From positions 1 to 64,000 of the forward strand of contig JANXBN010000004.1 in assembly GCA_025060635.1 (NCBI GenBank): a stretch of DNA of 64,000 nucleotides. Reading direction: 5' to 3'. Below, one piece after another: positions 17,129-24,507 of the stretch (position 1 is its first letter; each line of letters begins with the position of its first letter). Below the pieces are notes generated by a model that was given only the letters and a program-made list of their open reading frames with translations, made no database searches and had not been told where the DNA came from. The stretch comes from Candidatus Kryptonium sp. GTDB taxonomy: Bacteria; Bacteroidota; Ignavibacteria; Kryptoniales; Kryptoniaceae. Position numbers and translations under genes: made by a program.

Positions 17129-18178
17129 ATGGCAGGTAGAGAACTGACACCTCGTGAGAAAACTATTTTGAATTATGTGGTTCGTGAGTTCATAATGACC
17201 GCAAATCCAGTTGGCTCAAGGTATCTTGTAAAAAAATATAATCTTGATATTAGTCCTGCAACCGTTAGAAATGTCATGGCTGACCTTGAAGAGCTTGGAT
17301 ATCTGTGGCATCCACATGCGTCTGCTGGAAGAATACCGACCGATAAAGGATATAGGTTTTATGTTGACAATCTTCTTGAGGTAAAGGATTTAAATCCTGA
17401 TGAAAAGGAAGCAATAAAGAGTGTGGTAAAGGATAAAAGTGAACTTGAAGAAATCTTGAGAGATATTTCAAAGCTGATAGGGAAAATCTCAAAACAATTA
17501 AGCATCGCATCAACACCTCAGATAAATGATGCGATTTTAACAAAACTTGACATTATCAGTGTATCTGAAATGAAATTGCTCGTAGTTATAACAATACAAT
17601 CTGGACTTGTGCGAACTATAATCCTTGAAGTTTCAAGCGAGGTATCAAGAGATAAACTTGATTTCGTTAAAGCTGTTTTGAATGAACGTCTTTCTGGTCT
17701 GACATTAAAACAAGTAAGAGAAACATTTGCAGAGAGAGTTCAAGATATTGAGGAATCCTATAAGGGTATCATAAATGTCTTCATTCGTTCAGCCGAGAAG
17801 TTGTTTTATGATTTTTATGATGTTGATAAAATTCACATTGGTGGTGTTCCAGATATACTTGAGCATCCGGAGTTCAGCGATCCTGAAAAAGTTCGTAACA
17901 TAATGGAGCTTGTTGAAAACGAGGATGAGATAATTCAAATTTTCCAGGTTTTAAAAGCACAGGCGGGTGAGAAGCTTGAAACGGATAAAGTTGTTATTTC
18001 AATCGGTGAAGAGAATCCAGAAAGTAGGTTGAAAGATTACACTTTAATTGCATCGGAATATAAAACCGCTGGAGTTTCTGGTGTAATTGGTTTGATTGGT
18101 CCAAAACGAATGAATTATGGTAGAATGATCTCAATTGTCAACTATACTCGTGAGGTTTTATCAGAAGTTTTGCATTAA
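17129..18178 (+). CDS. hrcA: Heat-inducible transcription repressor HrcA
   Basis: This 349-residue protein matches HrcA throughout. The N-terminal winged helix contains LTPREKTILNYVVREFIMTANPVGS and SPATVRNVMADLEELGYL, and the conserved HPHASAGRIPTDKGYR segment follows (about residues 60-76). HrcA represses chaperone operons by binding CIRCE and is tuned by GroEL. A strong GGAGGTGAG ribosome-binding site precedes the ATG. It heads an operon with grpE and dnaJ. No CIRCE element is visible upstream, so autoregulation through it is not supported here. Its targets may lie elsewhere in the genome. Confidence 0.96.
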   Translation: MAGRELTPREKTILNYVVREFIMTANPVGSRYLVKKYNLDISPATVRNVMADLEELGYLWHPHASAGRIPTDKGYRFYVDNLLEVKDLNPDEKEAIKSVVKDKSELEEILRDISKLIGKISKQLSIASTPQINDAILTKLDIISVSEMKLLVVITIQSGLVRTIILEVSSEVSRDKLDFVKAVLNERLSGLTLKQVRETFAERVQDIEESYKGIINVFIRSAEKLFYDFYDVDKIHIGGVPDILEHPEFSDPEKVRNIMELVENEDEIIQIFQVLKAQAGEKLETDKVVISIGEENPESRLKDYTLIASEYKTAGVSGVIGLIGPKRMNYGRMISIVNYTREVLSEVLH

Positions 18179-18204
18179 TTAAAAACAAAATTTTCTATTT
18201 AGAA

Positions 18205-18879
18205 ATGACTGAGAACGAAAAAGTTAGGAATACAAGTGCTGACGAAGAGATGAAATCTGTTGAACAATCTGCTTCGGAAGCAAAGACGGACGAAAGTTCA
18301 AACTCCACTGTTGGAACTGAAACTTTAGATGAATTAACCTTGCTTAAAATTGAAAACGAAAACCTGAGAAAAGAGATTGATGAATATAAAGATAGGCTTT
18401 TAAGAAGAGTAGCCGAGTTTGAGAACTATAAAAAACGGCTTGAGGCTGATTTTGCAAATTCTGTAAAGTATGCAAACGAAAAACTCCTGCTTGAGATTTT
18501 ACCTATCGTTGATGATCTTGAGCGATCACTTTCAAGCGGAAAAGAGAAACCAGATTTTGACTCATTTTATCAAGGTGTTAAGATGATTTATACAAAATTG
18601 TTGAAAGTGCTTGAGCTTCATGGGGTTAAACCATTTGAATCCATTGGAAAACCTTTTGATGTTTATTATCACGAGGCATTGTTAAGAATCCCGAGAAATG
18701 ATGTGCCCCCAAATACAGTGATTGATGAAGTTGAACGTGGTTATATGTATTACGATAAAGTGTTGCGCCATGCGAAAGTTATTGTTTCAAGCCCTGTAGA
18801 AGATTCGGAGAAGAAAGAAGGAAACGAAAAAGATAGTGGACTTAAAACCGATTTCAGCGACGATCACAGAGAAATTTAA
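18205..18879 (+). CDS. grpE: Nucleotide exchange factor GrpE
   Basis: This 224-residue protein has an acidic, low-complexity N-terminus, a long coiled coil (about residues 48-95, including KDRLLRRVAEFENYKKRLE) and the C-terminal GrpE beta domain with VKMIYTKLLKVLELHGVKPFESIGKPFDVYYHEALLR. GrpE releases ADP from DnaK and acts as a thermosensor of the chaperone cycle. It lies 26 bp after hrcA and 19 bp before dnaJ. dnaK is not in the window, so the chaperone itself is encoded elsewhere. Confidence 0.96.
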   Translation: MTENEKVRNTSADEEMKSVEQSASEAKTDESSNSTVGTETLDELTLLKIENENLRKEIDEYKDRLLRRVAEFENYKKRLEADFANSVKYANEKLLLEILPIVDDLERSLSSGKEKPDFDSFYQGVKMIYTKLLKVLELHGVKPFESIGKPFDVYYHEALLRIPRNDVPPNTVIDEVERGYMYYDKVLRHAKVIVSSPVEDSEKKEGNEKDSGLKTDFSDDHREI

Positions 18880-18898
18880 AATTTGTAATTTATCATAG

Positions 18899-20020
18899 AT
18901 GCCAAAGAAAGATTATTATGAAATACTTGGGGTTTCCAGGAACGCAACTCAAGAGGAGATAAAGCGAGCTTATAGAAAGCTCGCAATGGAATATCATCCA
19001 GACCGAAATCCAGGAAATAAAGAAGCCGAAGAGAAGTTTAAGGAAATAACAGAAGCTTATCAAATTTTGAGCGATCCTGAGAAACGCAAAAGATATGATA
19101 TGTATGGTCATTCTGGAATAAGTGAAAGCGATTATATACATTTTACAGATGTTCACGATATATTTGATGTTTTTAGAGATATTTTTGATTCGTTTAGTGG
19201 TGGATTTTTTGATGATTTTTGGGGAACGAGGACTCGCACGCAAAGAACTCAAAGGGGAATCCCTGGGTCTGATAGGAAATTGAAGTTAAAGTTAACACTT
19301 GATGAAATTGCTACAGGCACTAAGAAGAAGATAAAAATTAAACATTTCAAAACATGTGAAGCTTGCGGTGGAACTGGCGCAAAATCAAGGAGTGGATATA
19401 CTACATGTCCCGTTTGTAACGGTTCTGGTGAGGTGAAACAAGTTCGCCGTTCATTTTTCGGACAGATGGTTACGATTACGACATGTTCAAATTGTGGAGG
19501 AGAGGGGAAAGTAATAAAAGAGCCTTGCAATGTTTGCGGCGGTGAAGGAAGAGTTTACGGTGAAAGTGTGATTGATATTGATATACCAGCTGGGGTAAGA
19601 GAAAAAAATTATTTAACACTTCGTGGTTATGGAGATGCTGGAATAAGAGGTGGAACACCAGGCGATTTGATAATTATAATTGAAGAAGAACCACATCCGC
19701 TTTTCACAAGGAAAGGTAATGATATTTATTACACGCTTTTGATAAGTTTCCCAGAGGCAGTGCTTGGAACCGAGGTTGATATACCATATATAAATGGAAG
19801 TTTGAAAGTTAAAATTGAACCTGGAACACCTTCAGGGAAAGAGATAAGACTGAAGGGCAAAGGGTTGCCATCTGTTGATGGAAATTCAAGAGGCGACTTT
19901 GTTGTTAGAATTGAAATATGGGTGCCTAATAAGGTCACCGCATCTGAAAAAGAACTTTTGCAAAAACTTTTGAAAGAAGGACAAAATATAAAACCGAATG
20001 TTGAAAAGAAAGTAAGTTGA
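18899..20020 (+). CDS. dnaJ: Chaperone protein DnaJ
   Basis: This 373-residue type I J-protein has a J domain (about residues 4-68) with HPD at 33-35, a G/F-like linker rich in Phe and Asp, and a zinc region (about 150-215) with four CxxCxGxG-type repeats ([32 protein letters not shown]). The C-terminal substrate-binding domains follow. It stimulates the DnaK ATPase and delivers unfolded proteins. The linker is unusually poor in Gly compared with standard DnaJ. It is the last gene of hrcA-grpE-dnaJ. Confidence 0.96.
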   Translation: MPKKDYYEILGVSRNATQEEIKRAYRKLAMEYHPDRNPGNKEAEEKFKEITEAYQILSDPEKRKRYDMYGHSGISESDYIHFTDVHDIFDVFRDIFDSFSGGFFDDFWGTRTRTQRTQRGIPGSDRKLKLKLTLDEIATGTKKKIKIKHFKTCEACGGTGAKSRSGYTTCPVCNGSGEVKQVRRSFFGQMVTITTCSNCGGEGKVIKEPCNVCGGEGRVYGESVIDIDIPAGVREKNYLTLRGYGDAGIRGGTPGDLIIIIEEEPHPLFTRKGNDIYYTLLISFPEAVLGTEVDIPYINGSLKVKIEPGTPSGKEIRLKGKGLPSVDGNSRGDFVVRIEIWVPNKVTASEKELLQKLLKEGQNIKPNVEKKVS

Positions 20021-20123
20021 TCGCTGGATTTAAATCGTATTAGGGGGTATTATTTTAATTCGCTGAGTAGAGAAATAAATTTGTGGGAATTTTTAAAATC
20101 ACCTTGAAATTTTAAAAAAACGC

Positions 20124-20152
20124 TTGACAAACAATTTTGGATTTATTATATT
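20124..20152 (+). promoter_or_regulatory. Near-consensus sigma-70 promoter
   Basis: A perfect TTGACA (20124-20129), a 17-bp spacer and TATATT (20147-20152) predict transcription from about 20159. It is 185-195 bp before the next gene and only about 42 bp upstream of a strong terminator hairpin, so its product would be short. Confidence 0.65.
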
Positions 20153-20158
20153 TTGGTT

Positions 20159-20233
20159 GAGGCTTAATCATCCCCCGTTTCCTTTCCCGCCGGGATCGCT
20201 GGCGTGTGTCCCCGAGCGCCAGCGGTCTTTTTT
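20159..20233 (+). ncRNA. Candidate small RNA, about 75 nt
   Basis: This stretch runs from the predicted start point of the promoter at 20124-20152 to the T-run after the hairpin at 20194-20227. It contains no plausible open reading frame. A pyrimidine-rich 5' part (ATCCCCCGTTTCCTTTCCCG) is followed by the GC-rich terminator stem, much more GC-rich than its surroundings. It lies in the 327-bp gap between dnaJ and the amidohydrolase gene. I do not recognise a known RNA family. The alternative is that the hairpin simply ends the hrcA-grpE-dnaJ transcript. Confidence 0.4.
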
Positions 20234-20238
20234 ATTTT
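20194..20238 (+). terminator. Strong rho-independent terminator
   Basis: GATCGCTGGCG (20194-20204) pairs with CGCCAGCGGTC (20217-20227) in an 11-bp stem with one G-U pair and a 12-base loop, followed by TTTTTTATTTT. The rest of this 327-bp gap holds a promoter before the hairpin and one after it. Confidence 0.85.
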
Positions 20239-20285
20239 AAGCTAAAATTTGTGAAGTTTAGAATTTTCCTACCTTTGATAGCAAG

Positions 20286-20314
20286 TTGAAAAGAATGGGG
20301 AATTTTGCTATTTT
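20286..20314 (+). promoter_or_regulatory. Candidate promoter of the amidohydrolase gene
   Basis: TTGAAA (20286-20291), 17 bp, TATTTT (20309-20314). The start codon at 20348 follows within 35 bp, after a GGAG ribosome-binding site. This is downstream of the terminator, so the gene would have its own transcript. Confidence 0.45.
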
Positions 20315-20347
20315 TAAATTGCAAAAAAATTCACCTCGGAGACCGGA

Positions 20348-21310
20348 ATGACTGAAAAGTTTGAAATTTGGGACGCTCATGTGCATTTTTTTTCGTTTAA
20401 TTTTTTTAAAACCTTGATAAAAATTAAAGGTGGGGAAGCAAGATTAAATGATGAATTTGCTATTCTCAAAGAAAGATACGGCATTGAAACGCCACCTGTA
20501 AGCCCAGTTCAACTTGCAAGAAGATGGATTGAAGAGATGGGAAAGTATGGTATCTCAAAAATTGTTCTCTTTGCAAGCATCCCAGAAGATGCACTTTCGG
20601 TATCTACTGCCTTAGCTGCTTTTCCAGATAAGTTTATCGGTTTTTTTACTTTAAATCCGCTATCAGAGAATGTTGATTTAGAGATAAAACGCGCCGTTGA
20701 AAACATGGGTATGAAAGGAATTCTACTATTTCCCGCACTTTACCATATCCATGTTAATGATGAATTACTTGAAAGAGTTTACATCATCGCGGAGGAATAT
20801 CGTTTGGTTATTTTCACACATTTTGGAATTTTAAAAATGCCAGTTCGTGAAGCTATAGGTTTACGAGATCAAATAGATATATCTTATGCTAATCCAACGG
20901 ATCTTCACAGAGTGGCGGTAAGACATCCAGATATTAGCTTTATAATTCCTCACTTTGGTGCTGGCTATTTTCAGGAACTTCTAATGCTTGGTGTGCAATG
21001 TAAAAATGTTTATGTTGATACATCAGGTTCAAATTCATGGATAAGAATTCTACCATATAAAATTGATCTCAAAACTGTATTCGCAAAGACCATTGATATC
21101 TTTGGAGTTGATAGAATTATATTCGGGACGGATAGTGGAGTTTTCCCACGAGGTTATAGGGTTGACATATTGAATCAGCAGTTGGAGATACTCAATGATC
21201 TTGGTTTATCAGATTCAGAAACTCAAAAAATTTTATCTGGAAATCTCAAGCGTTTACTTGGCTTCGTTGAAGAAAAGTTTGATTCGGTGAAAACGGAACA
21301 AAATTTTTAA
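20348..21310 (+). CDS. Amidohydrolase-family (TIM-barrel) metal-dependent hydrolase
   Basis: This 320-residue cytoplasmic protein belongs to the amidohydrolase_2 type. The strand-1 motif DAHVHF (His11, His13) and later FTHFGI, FIIPHFGAGYFQE and IIFGTDSG supply the His, His and Asp metal ligands in the usual order. Members include decarboxylases and lactonases, so the reaction cannot be named. It starts after a GGAG ribosome-binding site and has its own candidate promoter. It is followed by a His-rich exported protein and a TonB receptor on the same strand, with no clear functional link. Confidence 0.82.
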   Translation: MTEKFEIWDAHVHFFSFNFFKTLIKIKGGEARLNDEFAILKERYGIETPPVSPVQLARRWIEEMGKYGISKIVLFASIPEDALSVSTALAAFPDKFIGFFTLNPLSENVDLEIKRAVENMGMKGILLFPALYHIHVNDELLERVYIIAEEYRLVIFTHFGILKMPVREAIGLRDQIDISYANPTDLHRVAVRHPDISFIIPHFGAGYFQELLMLGVQCKNVYVDTSGSNSWIRILPYKIDLKTVFAKTIDIFGVDRIIFGTDSGVFPRGYRVDILNQQLEILNDLGLSDSETQKILSGNLKRLLGFVEEKFDSVKTEQNF

Positions 21311-21355
21311 TCTCATTGTTACTTAATTGTGAAAAATAAGCAATTGATTTAAAGA

Positions 21356-21682
21356 TTGAGGCAACGGAAGTTATACATACTGTTAACTTTGTTGATTTAT
21401 CTTGTTGGAATTGTATACGCTGGTTTTAATTTTCATCTGCATTTTAATCCAGAAGCAAAGCAGATAAACGAGCACAACTGCTCAAACCATGAATATCACC
21501 ATGATTTAAGTGCTGAGTTTGCTTGTTTCGTTTCACATTCAAATTCATTTTATATTTTCGTAAGCGAGCATAAATTAACTTTATTAACTTCGCTATCGCA
21601 ATCATTTATTCTTGAGGATTTAGTTCTACTCAAGTCGTTGTCGTTTCTTACCATATCAAAACGTGCCCCGCCCATTTTCTAA
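21356..21682 (+). CDS. Small exported His-rich protein
   Basis: This 108-residue protein starts at TTG. An N-terminal hydrophobic segment (about residues 5-22) acts as a signal or anchor. The next 40 residues hold FHLHFNP and HNCSNHEYHHD, with eight His and one Cys, and the C-terminus ends RAPPIF. Small proteins of this build, with a final R-A/G-P-P motif, often precede TonB receptors for metals or metal complexes. It lies directly before such a receptor (21760), which has its own His-rich loop. A metal-binding or sensing role is inferred. I do not recognise a named family. Confidence 0.6.
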   Translation: MRQRKLYILLTLLIYLVGIVYAGFNFHLHFNPEAKQINEHNCSNHEYHHDLSAEFACFVSHSNSFYIFVSEHKLTLLTSLSQSFILEDLVLLKSLSFLTISKRAPPIF

Positions 21683-21759
21683 TTTCCTGCGCTAATTTTT
21701 GAGTTTTTTACCTTATCTTTGTTTTTAAAATTTTTTTAAAACTAAAGCATAATAGTGCC

Positions 21760-23961
21760 ATGAGAACGATTTTCGTCTTTCTGTTAATTTTTGGGTTTTA
21801 TACCGATCTATTTACACAAGGAAAAATAAGCGGAAAAGTTGTGGATAAATCAAGTGGCGAACCATTGCCAGCAGCGGACATTCATTTAGTAGAATTGAAA
21901 AGAGGAACAATTACGAAAAGCGATGGAACCTTTATCATTGATAATGTCCCCGAGGGTAGATATACAATTGAGGTAAGCTACATTGGCTATAAAAAGTTTC
22001 GTCAAATTATTGACATTAAAAATGGAAAAGATGTTGAATTTAAAATTGAGCTTGAGCAAACAGTTATATCGCTTCCAAGTGTTGTTGTGACGGGGACTAT
22101 GTATGAAAAAAGTGTCTTTGAGATACATCAACCTGTTGCAGTGCTTGATGAAGATAAGATTGGTTTGAGATTAAGTGATAACATAGCGAAAACGCTTTCA
22201 TATGAGCCTGGGGTAAATCTTGAATATAATGGTTTCGTCGGTAGACCAGTGATCCGTGGATTAACTGGAACGAGAATTCTCATACTTGACAATGGAATTA
22301 GAATTGGTGATGCTTCTGATTTAACACCTGATCATGCGATTTCCTTTGAGCCAAGTGGAATAGAAAGAATAGAAATAATTCGCGGTCCGGTGAGTTTGTT
22401 TTACGGTGTTAATTCTGTTGGTGGGGTAATAAATATAATCTCTGAGGATATCCCAAGGACGGTGCATGATAAGTTAAGAGGTTCATTGAGATTATTTGGT
22501 TCAAGTGTGAATACAGCTTTAGCTGGATCAGGGGCATTTGATTATGGGATTAAAAATTTTTCGTTAAGAGGTGAATTTGGATATAGAAAAAGTGGAGAGA
22601 TAAAAACTCCGAAAATGAAACTTGAAAATACGAATGCAAACAATCTAACATCTTCGCTCGGATTGGCATATCACACAAAAGATATTAGCGTTGGCTTTGG
22701 ATTCAGAAACTTCAGCGGTGAATATGGTATACCAATAGTTCACGATGAACATCACGAAGACGAGGAACATCATCACCATCATCCAAAATTTGAAATTGTT
22801 AGAAACAAATTCACATTTAAAACTGATCTCGCACCGAAAATAGAAAAAATTCAAGGGATTGAATTAATTGCGAATTATACCAGCTACGATCACAAGGAAA
22901 TTGAAGAGCATCACGATGAGATTGCGACTCGCATAAAAATAGGGACGACAAATGTTGATTTGAAAGTAAGGCATGATAAAGTTGGTATTTTTTCGGGAAT
23001 GATTGGCGCAAGTTTTATGCACCAAAATTATAATACTGTTGGGGAAGAAAAATTTTTCGCTGACGCAACGCTTTATCTTGGTTCATTGATTATGTATGAG
23101 GAATTTGAGATTAACAAATTCGCTTTACGAGCTGGTTTAAGATATGATTTTGCACAGGTTAAGTCAAAGAAGTTTGAGAACTTGCCAGCTTATGATAAAA
23201 GGTTTAACGCTTTTTCAAGCTCGGCTGGGCTTGTTTATAAACTTTCGGAGCCATTGGCTTTGTCATTTAATTTCTCACGCGGTTTTAGGATACCTGCTCT
23301 TCAGGAGCTTTTCGCATATGGCCCTCATCTCGGGACTATGAGCTTTGAAGTTGGAAATCCGAATTTGAAAATAGAGACATCAAACGAATTTAATCTCTCA
23401 CTTAGATTGCTTACGGAAAAGGCAAACTTTGAGGTTTCAAGTTTTGTAAACTACATTGATAACTACATTTATCCGAAAGCAACAGGTGAAGTTGATACAG
23501 TTTCTGATTTACCTATTTACAAGTATTCATCAACGAATTCTATTTTGCGCGGATTTGAGATGAAATTTGAATACGAGATGTTCAAAAACCTTAACACTTC
23601 GTTACTTGTTGATTATGTTGAAGGTAGAAAGAGAGATGTAAAAGAATATCTGCCTTTGATCCCTCCGTTGAGAGCAATTGCCAATGTTGAATATAGAACT
23701 GGAAAGTATAATTTTGGATTTGAGATCAAAGCTGTTTCATCTCAAAATAAACTTGCACCGGGAGAAACTAAAACTCCTGGCTACGCGATTTTGAATTTAC
23801 ATTTTGGATTGAGGTTAGCTTCTATGGGTCTTGCGCATGAGATAAATCTAAATGTTGAAAATGTAACGAATAAAACTTACTACGATCACCTATCAAGAAT
23901 TAAAAACCGCGTTCCAATGCCTGGTAGAAATATAGTCTTGGTTTATCATCTTTTGTTTTAA
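21760..23961 (+). CDS. TonB-dependent outer-membrane receptor with His-rich loop
   Basis: This 733-residue protein has a signal peptide (ending LFTQ), a CarboxypepD_reg-like domain (about 23-105, GKISGKVVDKSSGEPLPAADIHL), a plug domain (about 115-225, RPVIRGLTGTRILILDNGIRI, VNSVGGVINI) and a 22-strand-type barrel to the C-terminus (KNRVPMPGRNIVLVYHLLF). A loop near residues 327-344 (HDEHHEDEEHHHHHH-like, with nine or more His) resembles the His-rich loops of zinc receptors such as ZnuD. Import of zinc or another divalent metal is inferred. It is preceded by a His-rich small protein and followed by a strong terminator. Confidence 0.88.
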   Translation: MRTIFVFLLIFGFYTDLFTQGKISGKVVDKSSGEPLPAADIHLVELKRGTITKSDGTFIIDNVPEGRYTIEVSYIGYKKFRQIIDIKNGKDVEFKIELEQTVISLPSVVVTGTMYEKSVFEIHQPVAVLDEDKIGLRLSDNIAKTLSYEPGVNLEYNGFVGRPVIRGLTGTRILILDNGIRIGDASDLTPDHAISFEPSGIERIEIIRGPVSLFYGVNSVGGVINIISEDIPRTVHDKLRGSLRLFGSSVNTALAGSGAFDYGIKNFSLRGEFGYRKSGEIKTPKMKLENTNANNLTSSLGLAYHTKDISVGFGFRNFSGEYGIPIVHDEHHEDEEHHHHHPKFEIVRNKFTFKTDLAPKIEKIQGIELIANYTSYDHKEIEEHHDEIATRIKIGTTNVDLKVRHDKVGIFSGMIGASFMHQNYNTVGEEKFFADATLYLGSLIMYEEFEINKFALRAGLRYDFAQVKSKKFENLPAYDKRFNAFSSSAGLVYKLSEPLALSFNFSRGFRIPALQELFAYGPHLGTMSFEVGNPNLKIETSNEFNLSLRLLTEKANFEVSSFVNYIDNYIYPKATGEVDTVSDLPIYKYSSTNSILRGFEMKFEYEMFKNLNTSLLVDYVEGRKRDVKEYLPLIPPLRAIANVEYRTGKYNFGFEIKAVSSQNKLAPGETKTPGYAILNLHFGLRLASMGLAHEINLNVENVTNKTYYDHLSRIKNRVPMPGRNIVLVYHLLF

Positions 23962-23981
23962 TCATTTTTAACTTTTCGGGG

Positions 23982-24012
23982 AAGCGGGCTCTTGCCCGCT
24001 TTCTGTTTTTTA
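23982..24012 (+). terminator. Rho-independent terminator after the TonB receptor
   Basis: AAGCGGGC (23982-23989), loop TCTT, GCCCGCTT (23994-24001), then TCTGTTTTTT. This is a perfect 8-bp GC-rich stem with a T-run. It ends the receptor transcript. Confidence 0.9.
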
Positions 24013-24043
24013 GTTAAATTTAATCAAAAAAGCTCCGGAAAAT

Positions 24044-24433
24044 ATGGCTCAAAAATTCGCAACCGCTATTAATTGCATGGACGGAAGAACTCAAATTCCA
24101 GTAACTGAATGGCTCAAGGAAAATTACAAAGTTGATTATGTTGATATGATAACAGAACCAGGACCAGATGGTGTGTTATCAAAAAACATTGATAATCAGA
24201 TTATAGAATCGTTAAGAAGAAAAGCAGAGATCTCGGCTTATAAGCACAATTCAAAAATCATTGTGATAGCAGGACATCACGATTGCGCAGGAAATCCAGT
24301 TGATAAAGATACTCACATAAATCAAATCAAACTCTCCGTCCAAACAATCAAATCCTGGGGCTTACCTTTTGAAAAAGTTATAGGATTGTGGGTTAATGAA
24401 AACTGGGAGATTGAAAAGGTAATAGAGATATAA
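24044..24433 (+). CDS. Carbonic-anhydrase-like protein (Pro_CA_2 type)
   Basis: This 129-residue protein resembles a shortened beta-carbonic anhydrase. CMDGRTQ (Cys11, Asp13, Arg15) and GHHDCAGN (His78 or His79, Cys81) correspond to the zinc ligands Cys, His and Cys and the Asp-Arg pair of beta-class enzymes. Typical beta enzymes have about 200 residues. The small size fits the putative carbonic anhydrase family Pro_CA_2, whose activity is not well established. It is a single gene between a terminator and a DUF5916 gene. Confidence 0.75.
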   Translation: MAQKFATAINCMDGRTQIPVTEWLKENYKVDYVDMITEPGPDGVLSKNIDNQIIESLRRKAEISAYKHNSKIIVIAGHHDCAGNPVDKDTHINQIKLSVQTIKSWGLPFEKVIGLWVNENWEIEKVIEI

Positions 24434-24507
24434 AAATTTTGTAACTTTCCGCCTGTTCCCGCCGTATTAATCTATTGATCTTTAATTAAAAAAATTACGG
24501 TGCGACA

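Noticed and set aside
22741-22800. Repeat or frameshift at the CAT/CAC-rich segment
   Set aside because: It is an in-frame His-rich loop within an intact receptor gene.
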